Origin: Rhodospirillales bacterium
GTDB lineage: Bacteria; Pseudomonadota; Alphaproteobacteria; Rhodospirillales; Casp-alpha2
Length of the DNA stretch: 64,000 nt
Direction: 5' to 3'
NCBI GenBank assembly: GCA_017640505.1
Contig: JAEPQO010000001.1
Span: 1,008,625 to 1,072,624, forward strand
Both the position numbers and the translations under genes were made by a program. A model generated the notes under the pieces. The model searched no databases. It was not told where the DNA came from and worked only from the letters and a program-made list of their open reading frames with translations. Each line of letters begins with the position of its first letter. The first letter of the stretch is position 1. Shown here piece after piece: positions 54,108 to 63,305 of this stretch.

Positions 54108-55715
54108 GTGCAGAACATCGGTCATCGAATCAGCCGAAATGGGCTGGAACAGCAGGGTCTGGGCAAGGTTTCGACCGCCCATTGGAATTTCTCGGCGCCG
54201 CGTTTGAGCGAAGAAGCCATTCGCCGCGGTGAGGTACAACTTGGTCAGGGGGGCTCGTTGCTGGCGCTGACCGGCAGCCACAGCGGCCGTTCGCCGAACG
54301 ACCGGTTTGTCGTCGAAGAAGAGACGACGGCTGGCGAAATCTGGTGGGGCGACGTCAACCGTCCGATCTCGGAAGAAAATTTCGAGAAGCTGCTGGCCAA
54401 GATGCTCAAGCATTACGAAGGCCGCGACGCATTCGTTCAGGACTGCTACGCCGGCGCCGACCCGGAATACCGCCTGCCGGTTCGGATCGTCACCGAGAAC
54501 GCATGGCATAACCTGTTTGCCCGCAACATGTTCATTCAGCCGAATGACAGCGAGCTCGAGGATTTCGCGCCGCAGTTCACCGTCATTCAGGCACCGAGCG
54601 TGACCGCCAACCCGGAAACGGACGGCACCACGTCGGAAACCTTTATCGTGCTCAACCTCAAGCGCCGCATGGTTATCGTCGGCGGTTCCGGTTACGCGGG
54701 CGAAATCAAGAAGTCGATCTTCTCGGTCATGAACTTCCTGATGCCGCCGCGCGACGTGCTGCCGATGCACTGCTCGGCCAACATGGGACCGGACGGCGAC
54801 ACCGCGATCTTCTTTGGCCTTTCCGGTACCGGCAAGACGACGCTTTCGGCGGACAGCACCCGTACGCTGATCGGTGATGACGAGCATGGCTGGAGCCCCA
54901 ACGGCATCTTCAACTTCGAAGGCGGCTGTTACGCCAAGTCGATCAACCTGACGGCCGAAACCGAGCCGGAAATTTTCGCGACTGCGTCGCGCTTCGGCAC
55001 CATTGTCGAGAACGTGATGATGGACCCGGCAACCCGTCTCTATGACTTCTTCGACACGTCGCTGACCGAAAACGGCCGCCTGTCCTATGACGTTTCGGAA
55101 ATTCCGAACGCGTCGCCGGACGGCCGTGGCGGCCTGCCGCAGAACATCGTCATGCTGACGTGCGATGCGTTCGGCGTTCTGCCGCCGATCAGTCAGCTCA
55201 CGCCGGAACAGGCGATGTACCACTTCCTCTCCGGTTATACCGCCAAGGTTGCCGGTACCGAGCGTGGTCTCAAGGAGCCGGCGGCGACGTTCTCGACGTG
55301 CTTCGGCGCGCCGTTCATGCCGCGTCACCCGACCGTCTACGCACAGCTTCTGCGTGACAAGATGGCGGCGCAGAACGCCAAGTGCTGGCTGGTCAACACC
55401 GGCTGGTCCGGCGGCGGTTACGGCGTCGGCGAGCGCATGCAGATCGCATACACCCGCACCATGCTCAACGCAGCCCTCGACGGCCGCCTGGAGCAAGGCT
55501 CGTTCCGCCAGGATCCGAACTTCGGCGTGCTGGTACCGGAAGCGTGCCCGGGTATCCCTGACGAAGTTCTGAATCCGAAGAGCACGTGGTCGGACGGTGC
55601 CGGCTACGACGCCCAGGCCGCAGATCTGCGCAAGCGCTTCGAAGTGAACTTCACCCAGTTCGAAGATCACGTCGACACGGAGGTCAAGGCCGCCGCGATC
55701 CGCGCCGCTGCCTGA
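54108..55715 (+). CDS. pckA: Phosphoenolpyruvate carboxykinase (ATP)
   Basis: A 535-residue gluconeogenic enzyme that converts oxaloacetate and ATP to PEP. The start is GTG 54108 with AAGGAGCGAGG upstream. The kinase-1a motif is GLSGTGKTTLSAD, the metal and substrate sites lie in IGDDEHGWSP and FNFEGGCYAK, and the HCSANMG loop precedes them. Family length and motifs are complete. In alphaproteobacteria pckA is frequently adjacent to chvI/chvG, as here, and its PEP feeds the PTS phosphorelay encoded nearby. Confidence 0.97.
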   Translation: MQNIGHRISRNGLEQQGLGKVSTAHWNFSAPRLSEEAIRRGEVQLGQGGSLLALTGSHSGRSPNDRFVVEEETTAGEIWWGDVNRPISEENFEKLLAKMLKHYEGRDAFVQDCYAGADPEYRLPVRIVTENAWHNLFARNMFIQPNDSELEDFAPQFTVIQAPSVTANPETDGTTSETFIVLNLKRRMVIVGGSGYAGEIKKSIFSVMNFLMPPRDVLPMHCSANMGPDGDTAIFFGLSGTGKTTLSADSTRTLIGDDEHGWSPNGIFNFEGGCYAKSINLTAETEPEIFATASRFGTIVENVMMDPATRLYDFFDTSLTENGRLSYDVSEIPNASPDGRGGLPQNIVMLTCDAFGVLPPISQLTPEQAMYHFLSGYTAKVAGTERGLKEPAATFSTCFGAPFMPRHPTVYAQLLRDKMAAQNAKCWLVNTGWSGGGYGVGERMQIAYTRTMLNAALDGRLEQGSFRQDPNFGVLVPEACPGIPDEVLNPKSTWSDGAGYDAQAADLRKRFEVNFTQFEDHVDTEVKAAAIRAAA

Positions 55716-55737
55716 TCTTCACGCACATCCGTTTCCG

Positions 55738-55770
55738 AAAGGCCGGTTCCGTTCGCGGAGCCGGCCTTTT
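55738..55770 (+). terminator. Intrinsic terminator after pckA
   Basis: AAAGGCCGG pairs with CCGGCCTTTT around an inner GGTTCC/GGAG stem with a short loop; a T-run closes the element. It lies 23 bases after the pckA stop and could also act on the convergent kinase gene. Confidence 0.85.
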
Positions 55771-55780
55771 CCTCTGCGCG

Positions 55781-57511
55781 TCAGCAGTAAGACGCGCCGC
55801 GCCCGGGTGGAAAGAAGGTGCGGTGCTCCGGGAACGTAATCGAGACAGTGGTGCCGTGACCGACTTCGCTGGATATGGCCATCTCGCCGTCGAGCAGTTC
55901 GACCAGTAGCTTCGTGATTGCAAGGCCGAGCCCCACGCCGCCGTGCGTATGCTGGTGGCTGTTCCGGACCTGGCCGAACTTCTCCAGTATGCGGGGGATA
56001 TCCTCCTCGGCGATGCCGATGCCGGAGTCCCTGACGGAAAGTGTCAGCCTGCCGTCGTCATGGCGCGCCGCCGAGACGCGGATGACGCTGTCCCGCGGCG
56101 AAAACTTCAGGGCATTGTCGATCAGGTTGATCAGAATTTGCCGGATGCGGAACTCGTCCGTTTCCAGATGGGGAACGACATCGGGAAGTTCGATTTCCAA
56201 CTGGATGCCTGCATCGGCGGCGCGATTGCGCAGCATCGTCTCGCAGGCATCGAAAATTTCCTGCAGATCGACCCGCTCCCAGTTCAACTCGAGTTTGCCC
56301 GCTTCGACCCGCGAGATATCGAGAATGTCGGTGACGAGATCGAGTAGGTGGTGTCCCGACAAGCTGATATCGCGTGCATATTCCTGATACTTGCTGCCGA
56401 TGGGGCCGAAGGAGGCCGCATAGATCATGTCGGCAAAGCCAATGATGGCGTTGAGCGGGGTGCGTAATTCATGGCTCATGTTGGACAGAAAATCGCTCTT
56501 CGCTGCATTTGCCCGTTCGGCGGTCTGAAGAGCCGAATCCCGCGCCTCTTCGGCGCGTACCTGCGCCTGGATCAGGTCATCCTGCCGTGCAACTGTTTCG
56601 GCAAGCTCTGTGTTCACTTTCTCAAGGGCATATTCCCGTTCAGCAAGCGTCGCAAAACTCTCCCGAAGTTCCGTGTTGCTTCGTGCGAGTTCTTCCCGGG
56701 TGCGTTCGAGCGACGTGTAACTGTCACCGACGCGATCGACGGCATATCGGAGAGTATCCACCACCAGTCGGCGTTTGCCGTCGGTCGACACATCGGGCGA
56801 GTAGTGGTCGAGAAGGCCTTCGAGATCGGCGGCTAAGCCGCGAAGGTCTCTGGTCAGGATTCGAGCCAGGAACACGCCGATGAGTAGCATGGCAATGACG
56901 ACGGCGATGAACAGTCCGGCAAAGACACCGACTTGGGCCAGCATGGCGGTTTGCTGCGTGGCGAGGTTCTTGTCGAGCCGCTCGTCGATCAGCCGGCTGA
57001 GTTCGAGCAATGAAGAGTTTAGGATATTGAACTGTGTCGTTGCATCGCTCATCACCCGTCTCGTCAATGCGGCATCGACAGTAGCCATCAAGAGCGCGTT
57101 GGTCGCATTAATGCGATAGGATTCGAGCAGACCGAGCAAGTTAGTTGCGAGGGCGTGCTCATCCGGAACGAGTTCTGCGGTGATCAGGTCGGCTTCGATC
57201 TTGTCGCGTATGTCGTGAATGTCGAACAGCAGTTTCTTCGACTCGTCGTAAAGTTCGCCTTCCTTTGTCTCGGCGTCCACGGACGCCAGCAGGTCGTGAA
57301 TGTACGCATGTGTGACCGCGAGTTGATTGGCTATGTCGCTCAATGTCTTCCCGGTTTGATGCTCTTGCTCGCTAATGTTCTCCAACTTCTCCAACCCGTC
57401 ACTTGTCCGGCCGATCAGGACGACGGCGAGTGCGACAATCAGCACGGCGCCGATGATCGGTGCCAGCATGAATTTCCATCGAAGGGATCTAAGGGTCAGC
57501 CAATGGTGCAT
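55781..57511 (-). CDS. Sensor histidine kinase, PleC/PdhS-like
   Basis: A 576-residue kinase. Helices near residues 15-34 and 195-220 flank a helical, presumably periplasmic or four-helix sensor of about 160 residues; a HAMP-like and coiled-coil stretch (about 225-340) follows, then an intact H-box FLSNMSHELRTPLNAIIGFADMI and the ATPase domain with NLIDNALKFSP, DSGIGIAEED and GGVGLGLAITKLL. The segment GPIGSKYQEYARDISLSGHHLLDL resembles the PleC/DivJ/PdhS group that acts on DivK-like receivers. That is relevant because a DivL-like protein is encoded 13 kb away. No response regulator is adjacent. Confidence 0.85.
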   Translation of the reverse strand: MHHWLTLRSLRWKFMLAPIIGAVLIVALAVVLIGRTSDGLEKLENISEQEHQTGKTLSDIANQLAVTHAYIHDLLASVDAETKEGELYDESKKLLFDIHDIRDKIEADLITAELVPDEHALATNLLGLLESYRINATNALLMATVDAALTRRVMSDATTQFNILNSSLLELSRLIDERLDKNLATQQTAMLAQVGVFAGLFIAVVIAMLLIGVFLARILTRDLRGLAADLEGLLDHYSPDVSTDGKRRLVVDTLRYAVDRVGDSYTSLERTREELARSNTELRESFATLAEREYALEKVNTELAETVARQDDLIQAQVRAEEARDSALQTAERANAAKSDFLSNMSHELRTPLNAIIGFADMIYAASFGPIGSKYQEYARDISLSGHHLLDLVTDILDISRVEAGKLELNWERVDLQEIFDACETMLRNRAADAGIQLEIELPDVVPHLETDEFRIRQILINLIDNALKFSPRDSVIRVSAARHDDGRLTLSVRDSGIGIAEEDIPRILEKFGQVRNSHQHTHGGVGLGLAITKLLVELLDGEMAISSEVGHGTTVSITFPEHRTFFPPGRGASYC

Positions 57512-57542
57512 TTCGAGGTGAGCGGCTCCGGGATGTTGTCGT

Positions 57543-58208
57543 CTATTTGCTGTCCATTATGTTTTTCCATTCGACCGGCGGAATCCGGCCAAGGTGGCGA
57601 TATCCATTGCTGCCAAGGGGTTCGAAGACGTGTGTGACGCCTTCCGGTTTCGGCCAAACGCTGGTTACGTCGCGCAAGTTCGCAGTATGGCCCACGAGGA
57701 CGGTGTTCGTCCCCGGTCGCGGCTTTGACGAAAGCTGCTTTTTCAGGAATGCGGACAGCGCCGCCGTATCGGTTTTGTCGGTATAGAACGTCGCGCGCAT
57801 CTCATCGAGAATTTGATATTCGCCGAACCCGATTTTGGCCGTATCGACACAGCGGCAATAGGGGCTGGTATACACACTGCCGATCGGAATGCCGAGCGCG
57901 CGGATCGCATCCCGCATCTCCGCGATTTCGCGTTTTCCCTGGTCCGAGAGGTTGCGTTGCAGACGGCAGTTGGAGAAATCGCTGAGGTCCTTGTCCGACT
58001 GGGAATGATCGGTTGCGGCATGGCGGACATAAAGGATCAGTCCGCCTTTCTGCAGCATGGCAACCAGTTGCGCGGGTGTCAGGGCGCCGGTTTGCTGGGC
58101 GCCGGCGACCGGGACGACGCACAGGCCGATGACCAATGCGTAGAGAACCAGCTTAAGTTTCAAACAGAAACCTGATATTTCGAACCTGGACGCGGACCGG
58201 ACATGCAC
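57543..58208 (-). CDS. Secreted histidine phosphatase family protein
   Basis: A 221-residue protein. A GTG at 58208 with GGAGGG upstream starts a signal peptide whose hydrophobic part covers residues about 18-36 (cleavage near AGA-QQ). The mature protein carries the RHG-like site as R62-H63-A (YVRHAATD), a second His in VGHTANLRDV and the arginine of SPYCRCVDTA. This is the histidine phosphatase superfamily; periplasmic members dephosphorylate sugars or phytate-like substrates or lipoproteins. It is convergent with nothing and divergent from the binding-protein gene. Confidence 0.85.
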   Translation of the reverse strand: MHVRSASRFEISGFCLKLKLVLYALVIGLCVVPVAGAQQTGALTPAQLVAMLQKGGLILYVRHAATDHSQSDKDLSDFSNCRLQRNLSDQGKREIAEMRDAIRALGIPIGSVYTSPYCRCVDTAKIGFGEYQILDEMRATFYTDKTDTAALSAFLKKQLSSKPRPGTNTVLVGHTANLRDVTSVWPKPEGVTHVFEPLGSNGYRHLGRIPPVEWKNIMDSK

Positions 58209-58534
58209 GACAAGCCCTCCACCGGTATCGGTTCTCAGCCTGGGGCCAAGACCGATCGAACCGGCGGGATACCAAGTTGTCGCAATACAAAATCTTGTAT
58301 CGAGCGCAGGTTCGTTATTTCCTCCAACGCGGTTTTCCGCGTCTTCTTCTGGAAATGCTATCAAAGCACTGGCGCGTAGGGAAATAAGTACTTCCCGCTA
58401 GTAATGCTGTGAACGCACGGCCACTGAACTTGTGCCGCAGGTTGCATGCGATGGGCCCATATGGGATCGTTTTTGTAATCGGGACCACAATCCCTATATC
58501 CAAGGAATTCCAATACTTAGGGGAGGCTTCACTC
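58209..58534. promoter_or_regulatory. Non-coding region between phosphatase and binding-protein genes
   Basis: A divergent intergenic region of about 326 bp. Two overlapping palindromes lie at 58451-58460 (ATGGGCCCAT) and 58456-58465 (CCCATATGGG), about 70-85 bp before the binding-protein start. A further inverted pair GGGAA/TTCCC flanks ATAAGTAC at 58380-58397. I see no TPP-riboswitch core and no open frame with a family match. The start at 58535 has a strong GGGGAGG site. Confidence 0.45.
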
Positions 58535-59425
58535 GTGACAAAAATCAACATTCAATTCACGCTTTTCTCGGCGTTCTATTCGCCGCTCATTTCGACCATG
58601 TCGGGCGGATTTCTGGAAGCCGAGGGTCTGGAACCCGACTGGTCCATCTCGCCACCGGGCAAGTCGGCGATCGAGGCGTTGCAGGATGGCAGCGCGCATG
58701 TCGTGCAGACGGCACCCAGCCAGTCGTTCAATTGGCTGAAGAAGGGCGAGACGCCGCCGATGATGCATTTCGCACAGATCAACGAAATGGACGGGTTTTT
58801 CATCACGGGCCGCGAAGCCGACGAGAACTTCACCTGGGATAAGCTGGAAGGTGCCGAAGTGGTGATGTTCAAGGCCGGACAGCCGAACGCCATGTTCCGC
58901 TATGCTTGTCACAAGGCGGGAATCGATTACGACAAGATTATTCCGGTTACGCCTGGCGGAGCGGCGGATATCGACAAGGCGTTTCGCGACGGCCAGGGAC
59001 AATACGTCCAGCAACAGGGGCCGTTCCCGCAACAGCTTGAAGCGGACGGCGTCGGACATGTCGTGGCGCAGGTCGGCCCGCAGATCGGCCCGAATGCCTT
59101 TTCCAGCCTGGCGGCGACACCGGAGTGGCTGGAAACGGATATGGCAAAGGCGTTCACACGCGCTTACCGGAAAACACGCCAGTATATGAACGAAACCCCG
59201 GCGGCTGAGATCGCAAAGGCGGAAAAGCCGTTCTTCCCGGACATTGACGAGGCCGTGCTGGCCGATTGCATCGGCACCTATCAGAAGCTCGGCTGCTGGA
59301 CGCCGCATATCGAGATCACCAAGGAGGCGTTCGACGTGGCGCAGGACGTTTTCTTGCATTCCGGCGGAATCACCGAACGCTATCCCTACGAAGCGGCCAT
59401 CGCGCAGCCACCGGCAAGCGACTGA
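58535..59425 (+). CDS. NMT1/THI5-like (SsuA/ThiY) binding protein without signal peptide
   Basis: A 296-residue protein with the type II periplasmic binding-protein fold of nitrate, taurine and pyrimidine-precursor receptors: FSAFYSPLISTMSGGFLEAEGLEPDW, a VVMFKAGQPNAMFRYACHKAGID motif and a repeat-like GGAADIDKAFRDGQ. It starts with MTKINIQF directly, with no signal peptide or lipobox, so it is probably cytoplasmic. No permease or ATPase is encoded beside it. This suggests a cytoplasmic enzyme-like or sensor role, or a receptor whose signal was lost. The GTG start has an excellent ribosome-binding site. Confidence 0.8.
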   Translation: MTKINIQFTLFSAFYSPLISTMSGGFLEAEGLEPDWSISPPGKSAIEALQDGSAHVVQTAPSQSFNWLKKGETPPMMHFAQINEMDGFFITGREADENFTWDKLEGAEVVMFKAGQPNAMFRYACHKAGIDYDKIIPVTPGGAADIDKAFRDGQGQYVQQQGPFPQQLEADGVGHVVAQVGPQIGPNAFSSLAATPEWLETDMAKAFTRAYRKTRQYMNETPAAEIAKAEKPFFPDIDEAVLADCIGTYQKLGCWTPHIEITKEAFDVAQDVFLHSGGITERYPYEAAIAQPPASD

Positions 59426-59555
59426 CGGCCTGCACGGAGACCGTCTGACGCCCCAGTTTCGCCGGGTTGAGATAAGGGAAACTCCTTTCTTGGCCCGCGC
59501 GGACGGGGCGGCTATCATCGGCACAATTGCAGGGGGCCTTGCGGGAAGGAATCGA

Positions 59556-61634
59556 ATGCTCTGTCATGTTTTGGCCGAGGAGGGAGCGCGAACTTGGCTG
59601 GCATTTCGCCGGCCCGTCGCGTCCATCGATGGACTTCGTTTTACCAGCCACTACGTGGTCTGTTCCAACGACCAGGCGATCCTGATCGATCCCGGTGGGG
59701 CTGCCGATTTCGGACCGTTGCTCGCCGTGGTTTCCGACAACATCGCGCTTGATAACATCGCCGGCATTATCGTCACGCAGCGTAGTTCGCATGCCGCGGG
59801 GGCGATCGGCATGTGGGCCGAGGCACTGGGCCATAGCCTGCCGATATACGCGTCCGAGATGATCGCCGCCGATCTGCTTCATACGGATGCCGCGCTGAAT
59901 ATTCAGTCGATTTCCGAAAACGGTGGCGAGGTCCTGATGGCGGACGGATCGGGATTGCACCTGATGCCGGCGCCGTACCTGCCGACGGCGGCGTCCATGT
60001 CGCTGTACGATCCGGCGGCGCGGGTTCTTTACACTAGCGACATCGGCACGGCCGAAGGATCCTGGGCAGACGACGCAACGCCGTTCTGCGAGCAGTTCTC
60101 GCTGATTAGCCATGCGATGAACGCGTATCATCAGACCTGGATGCCGTCGGCGGCCGCCCGCGACGACTGGTTGCAGCGGATCGACGATCTTGAGATCGAG
60201 GTTCTTGCGCCGCGCGCGGGACCCTGTTTCAAAGGCAAGGATATCGACCATTTCAAACGCTGGCTCGGCACCATTGATCTTGGTGTCCTCGTCGACAGCC
60301 AGACCCCGGCATATTTGTCCGAAACGACCTATGCGCCTGAACACGGCCGCGAGGATCCGGATATCGTTATGGATCCGCCCCCCATGGAGGGCGACGAAGA
60401 TGCCTCGTTCATGGATGCGGAAGAACAGGCCGCGTTCGAAGAAGAGTACGAATACGAGGAGGATGACGAGGAGGTCTCGCGCCTCGTCGATGCGCTGGGT
60501 GTCGAGGGGCCGGACAGCGAGCCGCTCGCGCAGGCATACGAAGAGGCCGCCGACCAGGAGGATATCGACGAAGACGAGGAGTTCGACATCGTTTACGTCG
60601 ACGAGGACGGCAACGAAATCGATCCAAGCGAGATCGACGACGATGACATTGTCGACGAGGAAGAAGTGCTCGAAGGCAATGACGAGCAGCGTCTCGATTT
60701 TCCGCCCGGTCAGATGTTCCGGCTGATTACACGAAGCGATTTCGACGGCCTTGTCTGCGCGGTGCTGCTGGAAGAACTGGACCTGATCAACGACATTCTG
60801 TTCGTGCATCCGAACCAGATGCAGGAAGGTGAGATCGAGGTGTCGGAAACCGATATTTCGACGAACCTGCCTTATACGCCGGGCATCTTTGCCGCCTTCG
60901 ACCACCATCTGTCGGAGGTGACGCGCCTCGGCAAACACTACGAAAACCATATTATCGATCCGTTGGCGCCTTCGGCGGCGCGTGTCGTCTACAACTACTT
61001 CGGCGGCAAGAAGCGCTTTCCCGACATTTCCGAGGACATGATGGACGAGGTCGACAAGGCCGATGCCGCGCAGTTCACGGAAGACGAAGTGCTGAACGCC
61101 CAGGGCTGGCCGCTTCTCAGCTTCATCATGGACTCACGGACCGGCCTCGGCCGCTACCGTGGCTTCCGCGTGCCGAACTACGAGTTGATGATGTCGCTGA
61201 TCGATTATTGCCGCCGCTATGATATCGATCAGGTCCTGGAACATCCCGACGTCAAGGAGCGTGTTGAGCTTTACCGCGAACACGAAGAGCTGGCGAAGGA
61301 ACAGATCAAGCGCTGCACAACGGTGCACGGTAACCTTGCCGTCCTCGATTACCGCAACGAAGAGCAAATCTACGTCGTCAACCGGTTCATGGTCTATGCG
61401 CTGTTCCCCGAATGCAATATCTCGATGCACATCCTGTGGGGACGTGGTGAGCAGAACACCGTCTTTGCGGTCGGCAAGTCGATCTTCAACAGGACGTCGA
61501 ACACGAACATCGGCGACCTGATGCTGACCTACGGCGGCGGCGGTCACAAGAATGCCGGCACGTGCCAGTCGGACAATATGCTTGCCGACGTGGTGCGCGA
61601 CGCGCTGATCCAGCGGATTACTTCGGACGGATAG
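59556..61634 (+). CDS. Fusion of degenerate flavodiiron-type MBL domain and DHH phosphoesterase
   Basis: A 692-residue protein, ATG 59556 with GGAAGGA upstream. Residues 1-270 follow the metallo-beta-lactamase fold of flavodiiron/ODP proteins (AILIDPGG, VLYTSDIG), but the metal motif H-x-[EH]-x-D-H is replaced by QRSSH (75-79), and the end motif PSHG reads PRAG (219-222); D162 is kept. Residues 277-386 form an acidic linker with 50 Asp/Glu and only 2 basic residues. Residues 387-692 are a DHH phosphoesterase: RSDFDG (393-398), FDHH (448-451), and GGGGHKNAG (His 664), so the catalytic half looks active, as in exopolyphosphatase-annotated DHH proteins. Convergent with lysK. Confidence 0.85.
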   Translation: MLCHVLAEEGARTWLAFRRPVASIDGLRFTSHYVVCSNDQAILIDPGGAADFGPLLAVVSDNIALDNIAGIIVTQRSSHAAGAIGMWAEALGHSLPIYASEMIAADLLHTDAALNIQSISENGGEVLMADGSGLHLMPAPYLPTAASMSLYDPAARVLYTSDIGTAEGSWADDATPFCEQFSLISHAMNAYHQTWMPSAAARDDWLQRIDDLEIEVLAPRAGPCFKGKDIDHFKRWLGTIDLGVLVDSQTPAYLSETTYAPEHGREDPDIVMDPPPMEGDEDASFMDAEEQAAFEEEYEYEEDDEEVSRLVDALGVEGPDSEPLAQAYEEAADQEDIDEDEEFDIVYVDEDGNEIDPSEIDDDDIVDEEEVLEGNDEQRLDFPPGQMFRLITRSDFDGLVCAVLLEELDLINDILFVHPNQMQEGEIEVSETDISTNLPYTPGIFAAFDHHLSEVTRLGKHYENHIIDPLAPSAARVVYNYFGGKKRFPDISEDMMDEVDKADAAQFTEDEVLNAQGWPLLSFIMDSRTGLGRYRGFRVPNYELMMSLIDYCRRYDIDQVLEHPDVKERVELYREHEELAKEQIKRCTTVHGNLAVLDYRNEEQIYVVNRFMVYALFPECNISMHILWGRGEQNTVFAVGKSIFNRTSNTNIGDLMLTYGGGGHKNAGTCQSDNMLADVVRDALIQRITSDG

Positions 61635-61646
61635 CGCTTAGGCGGT

Positions 61647-63230
61647 TCAGGCCGCCATGTCTTCGCCGCGGATGGCGCGCTCTATCAGTTCCAGTGTTTC
61701 TTCACGGCCATAAAGTGCGATGAACGAGCCCATGCGCGGTCCCTGGCTCTGACCCAGCAGGATTTCATAGAGCGCCCTGAACCAGTCCTTGAGATCGGGG
61801 AACGCATCGCGTTTGCCGATTTCGTAGACCTCGGTCTGGATCGCCTCCGCGTCTGCGTCGGCCGGCATCGCCCTGAGACGTTCCGCGAGATCGGCCAGCG
61901 CGTCGCGTTCGGCGTCGGTCGCCTTGCGGTACGCCTTGTTGGGGCGCACGAAATCCCGGTAATAGTTGATGGCGTATTCGACCAGCCGGTCCAGCATCGG
62001 TGCCGTTTCCGGATTGGCGTCCGGGCGGTAGCGCGAAATGAAGTGCCAGAGCACGGCCTTGTCCTCGCTGTGGCACACGCTGGCGAGGTTCAGCAGGATA
62101 CCGAACGACAGGTGCGCGCGCTCCGCCGGCGGGGTGCCCATGTGGATGAACCACGCCGGGTTGTCGATCTGCTTGGCGGGTTCCTGGTCCTCGAACGCAT
62201 CCAGCATGCGGGCGTATTCGTCGACCTGGCGCGGGATGACATCGAAATAGAGCCGCTTCGCGGCCTTCGGCTTCTGGAACATGAAGTACGCGAGGCTTTC
62301 CGGCGGCGCGTAGCGCAGCCATTCTTCGACCGTGAGGCCATTGCCGCGCGACTTGGAAATCTTTTCGCCGTTTTCGTCCAGGAAAAGCTCGTAAGAGAAT
62401 CCAGCCGGCGGGTTGCCCTTGAGGATGCGGCAGATTTTCCCCGACAGGTTGACGCTGTCGATCAGGTCCTTGCCCGACATTTCATAATCGACGTCGAGCG
62501 CTGTCCAGCGCATGGCCCAGTCGGCCTTCCACTGCAGCTTGCAATGGCCGCCGGTGACCGGCGTTTCGACCTTCGAGCCGTCTTCGTTCTGGTAAACGAT
62601 AGTGCCCGCGTCGACGTTGGTCTCGATGACCGGGACCTGCAGGACGACACCCGTCGTCGGGCAGACCGGCAGGAACGGGGAATAGGTCTTGCGGCGTTCT
62701 TCGCCGAGGGTCGGCAGGATCACGTTGATGACCGCGTCGTAGCGTTCGAGGATTTTCATCAGGGTTTCGTCGAATGCCCCGGCCTTGTACCGCTCGGTCG
62801 AGCTGACGAACTCGTACTCGAAGCCGAAGTCGTCGAGAAACGCCTGCAGCCGCGCATTGTTGTGCGCGCCGAAGCTGTCGTGCGTGCCGAACGGATCGGG
62901 GATCGCCGTCAGCGGCTTGCCCAGATGCGGCTCGATGATTTCCTTGTTGGGGATGTTGTCCGGGACCTTGCGGAGACCGTCCATGTCGTCGGAAAACGCG
63001 AACAGGCGCGTCGGGATGTCGGAAAGTTGGTGAAAGGCATGGCGCACCCACGACGTCCGCGCGACTTCGCCGAATGTGCCGATATGCGGCAACCCTGACG
63101 GTCCGTAGCCGGTTTCGAACAGCACGTAGCCCTTTTCCGGCGTCTTGCCGCCCAGGCGTTTCAGGATCGCGCGGGCCTCGGCAAACGGCCAGGCATTGGA
63201 CTTCTCGGCAAACTCGCGCATATCGCTCAT
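61647..63230 (-). CDS. lysK: Lysyl-tRNA synthetase, class I
   Basis: A 527-residue class I LysRS, the archaeal-type enzyme found in alphaproteobacteria such as Rickettsia and Rhodospirillales. HIGH-like PSGLPHIG (H49) and KISKS (near residue 290) are present; the helical anticodon-binding domain follows. [12 protein letters not shown] is characteristic of class I LysRS. Class II LysRS, common in other bacteria, has none of these. It stands alone and converges on the MBL-DHH fusion with 12 bp between the stops. Confidence 0.96.
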   Translation of the reverse strand: MSDMREFAEKSNAWPFAEARAILKRLGGKTPEKGYVLFETGYGPSGLPHIGTFGEVARTSWVRHAFHQLSDIPTRLFAFSDDMDGLRKVPDNIPNKEIIEPHLGKPLTAIPDPFGTHDSFGAHNNARLQAFLDDFGFEYEFVSSTERYKAGAFDETLMKILERYDAVINVILPTLGEERRKTYSPFLPVCPTTGVVLQVPVIETNVDAGTIVYQNEDGSKVETPVTGGHCKLQWKADWAMRWTALDVDYEMSGKDLIDSVNLSGKICRILKGNPPAGFSYELFLDENGEKISKSRGNGLTVEEWLRYAPPESLAYFMFQKPKAAKRLYFDVIPRQVDEYARMLDAFEDQEPAKQIDNPAWFIHMGTPPAERAHLSFGILLNLASVCHSEDKAVLWHFISRYRPDANPETAPMLDRLVEYAINYYRDFVRPNKAYRKATDAERDALADLAERLRAMPADADAEAIQTEVYEIGKRDAFPDLKDWFRALYEILLGQSQGPRMGSFIALYGREETLELIERAIRGEDMAA

Positions 63231-63305
63231 GAACTTGTTCCTCTGGGCACTTCAAGCGTCGGGAAACTACGTTCTGGGCGGGATTTAATCAAGCTGCCAG
63301 CGGGT

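Noticed and set aside
54063-55670. A 535-residue frame antisense to pckA
   Set aside because: Shadow of a highly conserved gene; no motif.
58209-58534. TPP riboswitch before the ThiY/NMT1-like gene
   Set aside because: The CUGAGA-type core is not present.
59244-59555. In-frame upstream extension of the MBL-DHH fusion
   Set aside because: It overlaps the binding-protein gene and encodes Arg/Ser-rich shadow sequence; ATG 59556 has a GGAAGGA site.
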